This document shows, piece after piece, positions 32,180 through 41,342 of a stretch of DNA of 64,000 bases (position 1 is the stretch's first letter; each line of letters begins with the position of its first letter). The stretch covers positions 1 through 64,000 of the forward strand of contig UQZN01000008.1 in the NCBI GenBank assembly GCA_900545535.1. Reading direction: 5' to 3'. The DNA comes from an uncultured Phascolarctobacterium sp. GTDB taxonomy: Bacteria; Bacillota; Negativicutes; Acidaminococcales; Acidaminococcaceae. Position numbers and translations under genes: made by a program. The notes under the pieces are model-generated. The model made no database searches and was not told where the DNA came from. It was given only the letters and a program-made list of their open reading frames with translations.

Positions 32180-34297
32180 ATGACGAAAAATTTAGTAATC
32201 GTGGAATCACCTACTAAGTCAAAAACTATTGAAAAATTTTTAGGGCGTAACTATACGGTACGCGCTTCGATGGGACATTTGCGTGATTTGCCGAAAAGCC
32301 TGTTCGGTGTTGATATTGAACATGATTTTGAACCTAAATATATCAACATTCGCGGCAAGGGCGAACTGATCAAGGAATTAAAAACCCTGGCTAAAAAAGC
32401 TGATAAAATTTATCTGGCAACTGACCCTGACCGCGAAGGTGAAGCTATCGGCTGGCATTTAGCACATATTCTGGGCGTCGACCCGGAAGCAAACTGTCGG
32501 ATCGAATTTCACGAGATCACGTCCGGCGCCATCAAAGACGCGTTGAAAAATCCTCGTCCGATCGATCTGGATAAAGTCGACGCGCAGCAGGCACGCCGTA
32601 TTATTGACCGTATCGTGGGTTATCAGCTCAGCCCGTTGCTGTGGCGGAAAATCAGAAAAGGCTTGAGTGCCGGACGCGTGCAATCTGTAGCAGTAAAAAT
32701 TATTGCTGACAGGGAAAAAGAAATTGCTGATTTTGTACCCAAAGAATACTGGACGCTGAATGCGAAGCTGCGCGAAAAAGCAAAAGCACCGATTTTTGAA
32801 GCAGAGGTCATCAAACATCTGGGTAAAAAGCTGGAAATTCGCTCGGCTGAAGAAGCGGCTGTTGTAGAAAAGGCTTTGGCTAAAGCTGCTTATGTTGTTG
32901 AAGAAGCAACGAAAAAGGAGCGTAAACGTAATCCGCTGCCGCCGTTCACTACCAGCAGCCTGCAGCAGGAAGCAGTGAAGCGTCTGAATTTTACTACTAA
33001 AAAGACGATGATGGTAGCGCAGCAGCTTTATGAAGGCGTCGCTGTGGGCAAAGAAGGCTCTGTCGGTCTGATTACCTATATGAGAACTGACTCTGTGCGT
33101 ATTGCTGACGTCGCCGCTGAAGATATCCGCGGTTATATCGAAAGTGAATTTGGTAAGGAATTCCGCCCTGCGCGTGCCAACAGCTATTCCAGTAAGAAAA
33201 ATGCTCAGGACGCACATGAAGCGATCCGTCCTACCAGCGTACACCGTACACCAATGGAAATGGCAAAATATCTGAATAAAGATCAGCTGAAGCTATATTC
33301 TCTGATCTGGAACCGTGTCGTTGCAAGTCAGATGGCTCCTGCTGTTTTTGATGTCACTACCTTATTGATCGCCGCAGGAGATTATCAGCTGCGGGCGACA
33401 GGTTCGGTTTTGAAGTTTGAGGGCTTCTTAAAGCTCAGCGATAAAAAAGATCTGCTGGAAGAGAAGGACAAAAGCGTTCCCTATCTGGCAGCTAAAACAC
33501 CGGTAGAATTATATAAGCTTTTACCGGCTGAACAGCACTTTACCGAGCCGCCGGCTCATTTTACCGAGGCTACGCTGGTCAAAGAGCTGGAAGATAAAGG
33601 TATTGGCCGTCCAAGTACTTATTCACCTACGATCCAGACTATTCTGGACCGCGGTTATATTGCCAAGGAAGGCAAGAAACTGATGATTACTGAGCTGGGG
33701 CTCATGATCGTCGAGATGCTGACTAACTATTTTAAAGATATCATCGATATTCCTTTTTCAGCTGAATTGGAAACAGAGCTGGATGAAATTGCTGAGCATA
33801 AAGCCGATAAAACCCAAATACTGGAAAAATTCTATGGGCCGTTTGCTAAATTGATGGAAAAGGCAGATAAAGAAATTGAAGCGGTAGAAGCTCCGGTAGA
33901 AGTCAGCGATGTGCAGTGTGAAAAATGCGGACGCATGATGGTGATCAAACAGGGACGGTTTGGTAAATTCCTGGCGTGCCCTGGCTTTCCTGAATGCCGC
34001 AATACAAAACCTATCCTGCATAAGATCGGTGTCAAATGCCCCGAATGCGGCGGCGAGGTTATCGAACGTAAAACAAAAACGCGCCGTATCTTTTACGGCT
34101 GCGCTAATTATCCTGACTGCAAATTTACTTCCTGGGACAGACCTACGGAAGAAAAATGTCCTAAATGCGGGAAGGTAATGCTGGAGCGCCTTGAAAAGAA
34201 CGGTAATAAAAAATTGTATTGCTCCAATGAAAATTGTGAAAATGGCTTGCAAGTCAAAAAAGGAAAGGCAGGACGTAAAAGTGCCAAAAGCAAATGA
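32180..34297 (+). CDS. topA: DNA topoisomerase I
   Basis: This type IA topoisomerase relaxes negative supercoils. The 705-residue protein has the TOPRIM domain (IVESPTKSKTIEKFLG at about 6-21, then TDPDREGEAIGWH at about 76-88), the catalytic tyrosine motif YMRTDS and the EDKGIGRPSTYS block. At the C-terminus come three four-cysteine zinc ribbons (CEKCG...CPGFPEC, CPECG...CANYPDC, CPKCG...CSNENC). It starts 15 bp after dprA, and its end overlaps the trmFO start by 17 bp. Confidence 0.98.
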   Translation: MTKNLVIVESPTKSKTIEKFLGRNYTVRASMGHLRDLPKSLFGVDIEHDFEPKYINIRGKGELIKELKTLAKKADKIYLATDPDREGEAIGWHLAHILGVDPEANCRIEFHEITSGAIKDALKNPRPIDLDKVDAQQARRIIDRIVGYQLSPLLWRKIRKGLSAGRVQSVAVKIIADREKEIADFVPKEYWTLNAKLREKAKAPIFEAEVIKHLGKKLEIRSAEEAAVVEKALAKAAYVVEEATKKERKRNPLPPFTTSSLQQEAVKRLNFTTKKTMMVAQQLYEGVAVGKEGSVGLITYMRTDSVRIADVAAEDIRGYIESEFGKEFRPARANSYSSKKNAQDAHEAIRPTSVHRTPMEMAKYLNKDQLKLYSLIWNRVVASQMAPAVFDVTTLLIAAGDYQLRATGSVLKFEGFLKLSDKKDLLEEKDKSVPYLAAKTPVELYKLLPAEQHFTEPPAHFTEATLVKELEDKGIGRPSTYSPTIQTILDRGYIAKEGKKLMITELGLMIVEMLTNYFKDIIDIPFSAELETELDEIAEHKADKTQILEKFYGPFAKLMEKADKEIEAVEAPVEVSDVQCEKCGRMMVIKQGRFGKFLACPGFPECRNTKPILHKIGVKCPECGGEVIERKTKTRRIFYGCANYPDCKFTSWDRPTEEKCPKCGKVMLERLEKNGNKKLYCSNENCENGLQVKKGKAGRKSAKSK

Positions 34298-35606
34298 GCC
34301 GATTCATGTTATCGGCGCAGGTTTAGCCGGCTGTGAGGCTGCTTATCAAATAACCAAATATGGTATTCCTGTGATTTTGCATGAAATGCGGCCTGGAAAA
34401 TCTGACGAAGCACATAAAACGGCAGATTTTGCTGAACTTGTTTGCAGTAATTCTCTGCGTGCCAATAATCTGGAAAATGCTGTCGGGCTTCTTAAAGAAG
34501 AGATGCGCCGCCTTGACTCGCTGATCATGCAGCAGGCTGATAAACATCAAGTCCCTGCAGGCGGAGCCCTGGCAGTTGACCGGGAAGGGTTTGCGCAGGG
34601 TATTACGGAAGCTGTCAAAAAACAGCCTTTGATCACTGTAGTTCATGAAGAAGTAACTGATTTACAGAAGTTTGAAGGTTATGTTGTTGTTGCCAGCGGC
34701 CCTCTTACTTCGCCGGTATTAGCCGAAAATATCAAACAACTGGTGCAGGCCGATTATTTTCATTTTTTTGATGCTGCTGCGCCGATTGTTACTGCAGAGT
34801 CTTTGAATTATGAAAAGGTCTATCGCGCCTCGCGTTATGATAAAGGCGAGGCCGATTATCTGAATTGCCCGTTTGAAACAAAAGAAGAATATCTGGCCTT
34901 TTGGGAAGCGTTACGGACAGCTGAACTGGCGCCTGTCAAAGAATTTGAAAAAGAGGTCTTTTTTGAAGCCTGTATGCCGATTGAAGAAATGGCCCGCCGC
35001 GGTGAAGATACTATGCGTTTCGGACCGCTTAAGCCTGTAGGATTGGTTGATCAGAGAACGGGCAGGCAGGCTTATGCCGTAGTACAGCTGCGTCAGGACA
35101 ATGCTGCTGCTTCGCTGTATAACTTAGTCGGGTTCCAGACCCATTTGAAATGGCCGGAACAAAAACGTGTTTTTGGTATGATACCAGGATTGGAAAATGC
35201 TGAATTTGTCCGGTATGGTGTGATGCATAAAAACTCTTATATAAATTCGCCTAAATTATTGAATGATAAATTTAATTTTACGGCTGCACCCAGATTTTAT
35301 TTTGCCGGGCAAATGACCGGTGTGGAAGGTTATGTAGAATCGGCTGCCTCAGGCCTCATGGCAGGCATCCATGCTGCAAGGGCGTATTTGGAGCTGCCGG
35401 CGGTAACCTTTCCGGAAGAAACGGCTCACGGTGCTTTGGCGCATTATATAAGCAATCCTGAGATCAAAGATTTTCAGCCGATGAATGTTAATTTTGGTCT
35501 GCTGCCGTCTTTAGGCAAAAAGATCCGCAATAAAAAAGAAAAAAACGGTCTGATTGCAGAACGTGCTTTAAATGCTTTGCAGGATATACTGCAGGCGATC
35601 AAATAA
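34281..35606 (+). CDS. trmFO: tRNA (uracil-54-C5) methyltransferase, folate/FAD-dependent
   Basis: TrmFO makes ribothymidine at tRNA position 54 using methylene-tetrahydrofolate and FADH2. The 441-residue protein begins at a GTG inside the 3' end of topA (GGACG ribosome site); the longer frame reads through topA and gives no family-like residues. Seen: the FAD loop IGAGLAGCEAA near residue 9, LHEMRP, the ELVCSNSLR block and the C-terminal FAGQMTGVEGYVESAASG motif. Coupled translation with topA is likely. Confidence 0.97.
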   Translation: MPKANEPIHVIGAGLAGCEAAYQITKYGIPVILHEMRPGKSDEAHKTADFAELVCSNSLRANNLENAVGLLKEEMRRLDSLIMQQADKHQVPAGGALAVDREGFAQGITEAVKKQPLITVVHEEVTDLQKFEGYVVVASGPLTSPVLAENIKQLVQADYFHFFDAAAPIVTAESLNYEKVYRASRYDKGEADYLNCPFETKEEYLAFWEALRTAELAPVKEFEKEVFFEACMPIEEMARRGEDTMRFGPLKPVGLVDQRTGRQAYAVVQLRQDNAAASLYNLVGFQTHLKWPEQKRVFGMIPGLENAEFVRYGVMHKNSYINSPKLLNDKFNFTAAPRFYFAGQMTGVEGYVESAASGLMAGIHAARAYLELPAVTFPEETAHGALAHYISNPEIKDFQPMNVNFGLLPSLGKKIRNKKEKNGLIAERALNALQDILQAIK

Positions 35607-35612
35607 ATCGTT

Positions 35613-36272
35613 ATGAGCAGGAAAGACACGCATACTTTATTTTATAAACTGCTGCGGCTGCACTTTGGGCTGGCCTTATATTCTATCGGGTTGACGCTGG
35701 GAATACAGGCTAATATAGGTTTGGCGCCCTGGGAGGCTTTCGGTATCGGCGTTTCTTATGTTACCGGATTGTCCTACGGGACGATCAATGTTTTGACCGG
35801 ACTTTTGATTTTGGTCGTGACAGTTGCTATGGGTGAGCGTTTTGGTTTAGGCACGATCCTCAATGCTGTTTTGATTGGCTTTGGCGTTGATGTACTTCAG
35901 TATTATCACGCTGTACCTCTGATAGAAAATTACTGGCTGGGTATTATCATAATGTTTTTAGGTCAGTTTTCTATCAGCCTGGGTACTTATTTTTATATCA
36001 GTGCCGGACTTGGTTCGGGTCCGCGTGATTCCCTGATGATTGGGTTAAAAAGAAGAATGCCCAGGGTACCCATAGGCATGATCAGAGGTCTGATTGAAGG
36101 CAGTGTATTATTGGCCGGATGGCTGCTGGGAGCAAAGGTCGGCTTAGGTACTGTGATAGCTGCTTTTGGTATCAGTACCATTTTACAGATGACGTTTAAC
36201 TGGCTGCATTTTGACGCCAAGTCAGTTCAGCATGAAGGCATCTGGCAGACTTTGGGTATAAAAAAAGTTTGA
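35613..36272 (+). CDS. YczE/YyaS/YitT-family membrane protein
   Basis: The 219-residue integral membrane protein has about six hydrophobic segments and a central YISAGLGSGPRDSLMIGLKRR motif typical of the YczE/YitT group. The function of the group is not established. It starts 6 bp after trmFO and ends at a terminator, so it belongs to the dprA operon. In Bacillus-type genomes xerC directly follows trmFO, so this gene appears to be an insertion in the ancestral order. Confidence 0.85.
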   Translation: MSRKDTHTLFYKLLRLHFGLALYSIGLTLGIQANIGLAPWEAFGIGVSYVTGLSYGTINVLTGLLILVVTVAMGERFGLGTILNAVLIGFGVDVLQYYHAVPLIENYWLGIIIMFLGQFSISLGTYFYISAGLGSGPRDSLMIGLKRRMPRVPIGMIRGLIEGSVLLAGWLLGAKVGLGTVIAAFGISTILQMTFNWLHFDAKSVQHEGIWQTLGIKKV

Positions 36273-36280
36273 AATTTTAA

Positions 36281-36315
36281 AAATAGCGGTCCAATGATTG
36301 GGCCGTTATTTTTGT
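36281..36315 (+). terminator. terminator after the YczE-like gene
   Basis: Stem AAATAGCGGTCCAA / TTGGGCCGTTATTT (two wobbles), 3-base loop, T-run. Confidence 0.87.
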
Positions 36316-36382
36316 TTATATTCAGATTTTTACACATTTTTGTGTATTCAATAAAAAATTCAAAAAATTTAGCACTTGGTTA

Positions 36383-36412
36383 TTGAAATAGTTTCCTTGT
36401 TTATGATACTAT
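36383..36412 (+). promoter_or_regulatory. probable xerC-codY promoter
   Basis: TTGAAA (36383-36388), 18-bp spacer, TACTAT (36407-36412) with TGA before the -10. Modest match. Confidence 0.5.
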
Positions 36413-36440
36413 AAGTCTACATAAGAAGAAGAGGTTTATT

Positions 36441-37358
36441 ATGGCAGAATCAGCATTGCAATATCCAATAGTAGATAAGTTCCTCAGATACCTGCAGGTT
36501 GAGAAAAACACTTCGTCGCTGACTGTTAAAAATTATGCTGCTGATATAAGCTTATTCAGTAATTTTTTAGCAGAACGGTTGGGCGGAGATTTTCAATGGC
36601 AGAAAATTGGAGTACTGGATATTCGTGCCTATCTGGCGCTGCTCAATAAAGAAAAGTACGCGCGGACAACTATTGCCAGAAGGATTTCTTCGCTGCGTTC
36701 TTTTTACAAGTTTTTGCTGCGCGAAAATTATGTAGAACAAAATCCTTTTGTAAAGGTAAGAACGCCGAAGTTGGAAAAAAGGCTGCCGGTATTTTTGGAA
36801 GAGTTGGAAATCAACGAGATTTTGACTATGCCTGACAAAGATACGCTTGGCCTGAGAGATCAGGCTATTTTAGAACTGCTTTATGCCACAGGCTGCCGTG
36901 TTTCTGAATTGGTAGGGCTTACAACGACTAATATTGATCTTGGCAGTCAATATGTCTTACTGCTGGGCAAGGGAAACAAAGAACGCATCGTGCCGATAGG
37001 GCATACCTGCTGTCAGGCTGTGCGGCAGTATTTGCAGGTTACACGCGGAGCTTTGATGGAAAAGTATAAAACAGCGGTGCATGATAAGGTTTTTGTTAAT
37101 AGCAGGGGAGGTCCGCTGACGGATCGCAGTGTCCGCAGGATCTTAGATAAATATATAACCCAGCTGGCTATGCAGAAAAAAGTCAGTCCTCATACTATCC
37201 GGCATACTTTTGCCACACATCTTTTAGATCACGGTGCTGATCTAAGGGCTGTTCAGGAACTGTTGGGGCATGCCAACCTGTCTACAACGCAGATTTATAC
37301 TCACATCACAACCGAACGTATTACTTCTGTATATCAGAAAAATCATCCGCGCGCTTAA
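36441..37358 (+). CDS. xerC: tyrosine recombinase XerC
   Basis: XerC resolves chromosome dimers at dif with XerD. The 305-residue protein has an N-terminal SAM-like DNA-binding domain (about 10-95) and the full catalytic set: R153, K177, H251, R254, H277 and the nucleophile Y286. It lies directly upstream of codY, as XerC-type codV does in Bacillus, which favours XerC over XerD. No phage or integron genes surround it, so it is the housekeeping recombinase. Confidence 0.93.
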   Translation: MAESALQYPIVDKFLRYLQVEKNTSSLTVKNYAADISLFSNFLAERLGGDFQWQKIGVLDIRAYLALLNKEKYARTTIARRISSLRSFYKFLLRENYVEQNPFVKVRTPKLEKRLPVFLEELEINEILTMPDKDTLGLRDQAILELLYATGCRVSELVGLTTTNIDLGSQYVLLLGKGNKERIVPIGHTCCQAVRQYLQVTRGALMEKYKTAVHDKVFVNSRGGPLTDRSVRRILDKYITQLAMQKKVSPHTIRHTFATHLLDHGADLRAVQELLGHANLSTTQIYTHITTERITSVYQKNHPRA

Positions 37359-37378
37359 AATTTGAGGGAGGAATCATC

Positions 37379-38152
37379 ATGGAACTTTTGGAGAAAACAA
37401 GAAAAATCAACAAATTGCTGCAACGGGGGGAAAAAGTAGAATACAACGCTATCGCACGTCTGCTGCGCGATGTTATCGGCGCGAATATTTATATTGTTGG
37501 GCGTAAGGGCGGCGTCAAAGGCAGCGCTCTTCAGGATGATTTCGAATGTGATATTATGCGCGAGCAGGTTTTGGATGTCAAAAGATTTCCGCAAAAATAT
37601 CTGGATTTTATTATGGACGCAAAAGAAACAGTTTCCAATATTGAACATAAAAATCAGGAATGTTCCTTTGTCAAAGGTACGAAGTGTTTTTTTGATCAGA
37701 AAAAAACTACTATCGTTCCCATTTATGGCAACGGCGAACGTATCAGTACTTTGATCGTTGCTAAATATGACAAACCCTTTGACGACGAGGATCTGCTGCT
37801 GGCTGAATATGCTGCGACAGTTATCGGTGTTGAGATCCTGCACGAGCGGGCAGCTAAAGTAGAAGAAGAAGTGCGTAAAAAAGCAATGGTTCAGATTGCT
37901 TTTTCAACCCTGTCGTATTCTGAACTGGAAGCTATTGTTAACATTCTGGGCGAATTGAAGGGCATGGAAGGTTTACTGGTCGCTTCTAAGATTGCAGATC
38001 GTGTCGGTATCACCAGGTCGGTGATCGTTAACGCATTGCGTAAATTTGAAAGTGCTGGCTTGATCGAAACGAAATCTCTGGGCATGAAGGGAACCTATAT
38101 CAGGATCAAAAATGAATTTCTGCTGGAAGAACTGCGTAAAAATAATGCTTAA
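37379..38152 (+). CDS. codY: GTP/branched-chain amino acid sensing repressor CodY
   Basis: CodY represses nutrient-uptake and biosynthetic genes when GTP and branched-chain amino acids are plentiful. The 257-residue protein has the N-terminal GAF-like ligand domain (about 1-155) and the highly conserved C-terminal winged helix ASKIADRVGITRSVIVNALRK. The start is set by GGGAGG. The usual hslV and hslU between xerC and codY are absent here. The gene guaB, which makes GMP, lies just downstream, which is a meaningful neighbour for a GTP sensor (inference). Confidence 0.97.
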   Translation: MELLEKTRKINKLLQRGEKVEYNAIARLLRDVIGANIYIVGRKGGVKGSALQDDFECDIMREQVLDVKRFPQKYLDFIMDAKETVSNIEHKNQECSFVKGTKCFFDQKKTTIVPIYGNGERISTLIVAKYDKPFDDEDLLLAEYAATVIGVEILHERAAKVEEEVRKKAMVQIAFSTLSYSELEAIVNILGELKGMEGLLVASKIADRVGITRSVIVNALRKFESAGLIETKSLGMKGTYIRIKNEFLLEELRKNNA

Positions 38153-38158
38153 ATAAGT

Positions 38159-38203
38159 AACGGCTGATTTACTGTAAGATTGCGGTAAATCAGCCGTTTT
38201 TAT
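38159..38203 (+). terminator. terminator after codY
   Basis: A 12-bp perfect stem CGGCTGATTTAC / GTAAATCAGCCG with a 12-base loop, followed by TTTTT. Confidence 0.92.
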
Positions 38204-38255
38204 TAGCTTGTAGGGCAAACTGATAAGATATTGTTAAAATTTTTACAAAAACTTC

Positions 38256-38284
38256 TTGCTTTTGTGTAATCACTGTGCTAGTAT
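38256..38284 (+). promoter_or_regulatory. guaB promoter
   Basis: TTGCTT (38256-38261), 17-bp spacer, TAGTAT (38279-38284) preceded by TGC, an extended -10. Confidence 0.68.
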
Positions 38285-38319
38285 AGTAAAAATATTTCAA
38301 AGAAGAAGGGAGTTTTATA

Positions 38320-39777
38320 ATGCGTACAGACAAATTTGCAAAAGAAGGTTTGACTTTTGATGATGTGCTTTTGGTTCCGGCAGAATCTGATGTTTTGCCG
38401 CGTGATGTAGATGTTTCAACTTATTTGACTAAAAACATTAAATTGAATATTCCTCTGATCAGCTCCGGTATGGATACTGTAACAGAGTCAAAAATGGCGA
38501 TTGCTATTGCCCGCGAAGGCGGTTTAGGCGTTATCCACAAAAATCTGACAATTGAAGAGCAGGCTGGGGAGGTTGCCAAAGTAAAACGCAGCGAACACGG
38601 TATCATCGTCGATCCGTTATTTTTGGCTCCGGATAATATTCTGGCTGACGCCGTCAAGATGATGGAGCATTATCATATTTCCGGTGTGCCTATCTGTGAC
38701 CCTGACGGTAAGCTGCAGGGCATTATTACAAACCGTGACCTGCGCTTTGAAACTAACCTTAATAAACTGATCAAAGAATGTATGATTGGTGAAGGTCTTG
38801 TAACTGCTCCGGTTGGCACCAGCCTTGAAGACGCTAAAAAATTACTGCGTGAGCATCGCATCGAAAAATTGCCTTTAGTTGACAGCGAAGGCTATCTTAA
38901 AGGGCTGATCACGATCAGCGATATTGAAAAAGCTAAAATGTATCCTAATGCCTGCAAAGACAGTGACGGCCGTCTGCGTGTAGCCGCTGCCGTAGGCGTT
39001 GGCGCTGATATGATGGACCGCGCCTCTGCTTTAGTTGCTGCTAAGGTAGATGTTATCGTTATCGATACCGCTCACGGACATTCGCATGGCGTTCTTAGTT
39101 CAGTACGCCGCCTGCGCGAAGCTTTCCCTGAATTAAATATCATTGCTGGCAATGTAGCTACAGGAGCTGCAACCGAAGCTTTGATCAAATGCGGCGTTGA
39201 TGCCGTTAAAGTCGGTATCGGACCAGGTTCTATCTGCACGACCCGTGTTGTAGCCGGTATTGGTGTGCCGCAGATCACTGCCGTCAATGATTGTGCCGCT
39301 GTGGCCCGTAAATATGGCGTGCCGATCATCGCTGACGGCGGCATCAAATATTCCGGCGATATTGCTAAAGCCATTGCCGCCGGTGCAAATGTTGTTATGA
39401 TCGGTGGCTTGCTGGCAGGAACTGAAGAGTCTCCTGGCGAAACTATTATCTATCAAGGGCGTTCTTATAAAGTATACCGTGGTATGGGTTCCTTAGGAGC
39501 TATGGAACGCGGTTCCAAAGACCGTTATTTCCAGGAAAATGCCGATAAGTTAGTGCCGGAAGGAATTGAAGGCCGCGTACCTTTCAAGGGCCTGGCAGCG
39601 GAAACTATTTTCCAGCTGGTTGGCGGCTTGCGCGCAGGTATGGGTTATTGCGGTGCTAAAGACATCGAAGAAATGATCACCAAAACTCAATTTATTCGTA
39701 TGACTGGCGCCGGGTTGAAGGAAAGTCATCCGCATGATGTCATCATTACGAAAGAAGCTCCTAACTATAGCCTGTAA
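38320..39777 (+). CDS. guaB: IMP dehydrogenase
   Basis: GuaB oxidises IMP to XMP with NAD+, the committed step to GTP. The 485-residue protein has the barrel start TFDDVLLVPAESDVLP, a tandem CBS-domain insert (about 95-210), the catalytic loop GPGSICTTRVVAG with the active cysteine, the ADGGIKYSGDIAKA phosphate site and the mobile flap YRGMGSLGAM. It has its own promoter and is followed 26 bp later by the enoyl-CoA hydratase gene without a terminator. Confidence 0.98.
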   Translation: MRTDKFAKEGLTFDDVLLVPAESDVLPRDVDVSTYLTKNIKLNIPLISSGMDTVTESKMAIAIAREGGLGVIHKNLTIEEQAGEVAKVKRSEHGIIVDPLFLAPDNILADAVKMMEHYHISGVPICDPDGKLQGIITNRDLRFETNLNKLIKECMIGEGLVTAPVGTSLEDAKKLLREHRIEKLPLVDSEGYLKGLITISDIEKAKMYPNACKDSDGRLRVAAAVGVGADMMDRASALVAAKVDVIVIDTAHGHSHGVLSSVRRLREAFPELNIIAGNVATGAATEALIKCGVDAVKVGIGPGSICTTRVVAGIGVPQITAVNDCAAVARKYGVPIIADGGIKYSGDIAKAIAAGANVVMIGGLLAGTEESPGETIIYQGRSYKVYRGMGSLGAMERGSKDRYFQENADKLVPEGIEGRVPFKGLAAETIFQLVGGLRAGMGYCGAKDIEEMITKTQFIRMTGAGLKESHPHDVIITKEAPNYSL

Positions 39778-39803
39778 TAAAATTTAAGGGAGGTTTTTCG
39801 AGT

Positions 39804-40580
39804 ATGGAAGATGCAGTTTTATTTTCTTTAAAAGGTCAGGTTGCCGTAATTACCATGAACAGACCGCAGAGCTTGAATTCGATGAATGAAGCTTTGATCG
39901 ACGGGCTGCATGCGGCGCTGACCAGGGTGGAAACCGATCCAAGTGTTAAATGCGCTGTGCTGACAGGTAACGGCAAGGCTTTTTGTGCCGGCGGCGATCT
40001 GCCGTTTTTAGAAACACTGGCAGATACTGCTGCTAAAAAGGCTTTCATTGCTAAAGTAGGGCAGGTTGCCAAACGCATTACAGCGATTGAGAAACCGATC
40101 ATTGCTATGGTCAATGGCGTTACTGCCGGTGCCGGTGTTAATCTGATGCTGGCCTGTGACCTTATTTATGCAGTTGATACAGCTAAATTTGCTCAAAGCT
40201 TTGCTAAAGTCGGATTGATCCCTGACTGCGGCGGGCTGTACTTTCTGCCGAAAGCCGTGGGCGTACATAAAGCGAAAGAACTGATGTTTACAGCTGATTT
40301 GATTGATGCGGCCACAGCTGAAAAGCTTGCATTGGTCAATCATATCTGTCCGGCAGCAGAGCTTGAAACTGCAGTTATGCAAATGGCTGAACGCCTGGCA
40401 GCTTCAGCACCATTAGCTATCGGCCTGATCAAAAAGTATCTGAACAATACGGCGATGACTTTGGACGAAGTGTTGGAAACGGAAGCAGTTGCTCAGCCGT
40501 TGTGTATGGCGACCGCTGACAGCGCTGAAGGAATGACCGCTTTTAAGGAAAAACGTGCTCCTAAATTTACAGGTAAATAA
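39804..40580 (+). CDS. enoyl-CoA hydratase/isomerase family protein
   Basis: The 258-residue crotonase-fold protein has VAVITMNRPQSLNSMN near residue 10, the oxyanion-hole segment GNGKAFCAGGDLPFLE (about 56-71) and GAGVNLMLACDLIYA (about 111-125). In place of the second hydratase glutamate the relevant region reads VGLIPDCGGLYFLP, with Asp, as in isomerases and some other crotonases. The exact acyl-CoA substrate and reaction are unknown. GGGAGG precedes the ATG. It is probably co-transcribed with guaB, though with no obvious metabolic link. Confidence 0.85.
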   Translation: MEDAVLFSLKGQVAVITMNRPQSLNSMNEALIDGLHAALTRVETDPSVKCAVLTGNGKAFCAGGDLPFLETLADTAAKKAFIAKVGQVAKRITAIEKPIIAMVNGVTAGAGVNLMLACDLIYAVDTAKFAQSFAKVGLIPDCGGLYFLPKAVGVHKAKELMFTADLIDAATAEKLALVNHICPAAELETAVMQMAERLAASAPLAIGLIKKYLNNTAMTLDEVLETEAVAQPLCMATADSAEGMTAFKEKRAPKFTGK

Positions 40581-40590
40581 GAATTCACAA

Positions 40591-40628
40591 AAAAGACGGA
40601 ATCGCTGACAGCGGTTCCGTTTTCTTTT
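40591..40628 (+). terminator. terminator after the enoyl-CoA hydratase gene
   Basis: Stem ACGGAATCGCT / AGCGGTTCCGT (one wobble), 3-base loop, TTTCTTTT. Confidence 0.88.
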
Positions 40629-40676
40629 CACGTAAAATACTGTATAATATTAATATTGACGATTATGGAGGTTTGC

Positions 40677-41303
40677 ATGTTAGATTTTGATTTTTCATCA
40701 ATGTTATATAGGATCCCGGCGCTTTTGATTGCTATCACCATTCACGAATATGCGCACGCGCAGACTGCAGAAGCCATGGGAGACCCAACGCCGCGGTTCA
40801 TGGGCCGGTTAACTTTTAACCCTTTGGCTCATCTCGATCCTATCGGTGCCCTGATGCTTATTGTAGCAGGCTTTGGCTGGGCCAAGCCTGTCGGGATCAA
40901 TCCTAATAATTTCAGGAACCGCCGTGAAGGTATTTTAAAGGTATCTTTTGCAGGGCCAGCCGCCAATTTGTTTTTATGTTTTCTGGCGGCTTTGATCGTT
41001 GCCTTAATGACTAAGTTTGGTGTAATGACCAAAGGGGTTTATTCATTTTTGCTGTGGACACAGCTTTATAATGTCTGGTTTGCGTTTTTTAATCTGATCC
41101 CGATCCCGCCGCTGGACGGTTCCAAGATTTTAGGCGAACTGCTGCCGCCGCGTACTGCTTACCAGTATGAAAATATGGTTGGTCAATATGGTTTTTATAT
41201 TTTGCTGGCATTGGTTTTTACCGGCATCGTCGGTGTGATCATCAGACCTTTGGCAAGCATATATATGACTTTGGTAAACAGTATTTTGGGGATAGTATTT
41301 TAA
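40677..41303 (+). CDS. site-2 protease (M50) family membrane metalloprotease
   Basis: This 208-residue protein of the short rhomboid-like S2P branch has the zinc motif HEYAH (H23, E24, H27) within the first membrane segment and the third ligand in NLIPIPPLDG (about 142-151), plus four to five further hydrophobic segments. Family members cleave proteins inside the membrane; the substrate is unknown. The ATG at 40677 is chosen because GGAGG lies 6 bases upstream. A TATAAT at 40643-40648 suggests a promoter here, and the gene heads the long co-directional run that follows. Confidence 0.9.
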   Translation: MLDFDFSSMLYRIPALLIAITIHEYAHAQTAEAMGDPTPRFMGRLTFNPLAHLDPIGALMLIVAGFGWAKPVGINPNNFRNRREGILKVSFAGPAANLFLCFLAALIVALMTKFGVMTKGVYSFLLWTQLYNVWFAFFNLIPIPPLDGSKILGELLPPRTAYQYENMVGQYGFYILLALVFTGIVGVIIRPLASIYMTLVNSILGIVF

Positions 41304-41342
41304 TAAAAACAGCTTATTGAATTATGATCATGAAGGGACTTG

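Noticed and set aside
32459..33244. 261-codon minus-strand frame within topA
   Set aside because: Antisense shadow; Phe/Ser-rich translation without family features.
34191..34280. Upstream extension of trmFO into topA
   Set aside because: The extra residues derive from the topA zinc-ribbon region in another frame; the family start is the GTG at 34281.
36441..37358. Phage or integron integrase
   Set aside because: Context with codY and full-length Xer features indicate the housekeeping XerC; no att site or phage genes nearby.
41304..41342. T-box leader for trpS
   Set aside because: The gap before trpS is under 40 bp, too short for a T-box.
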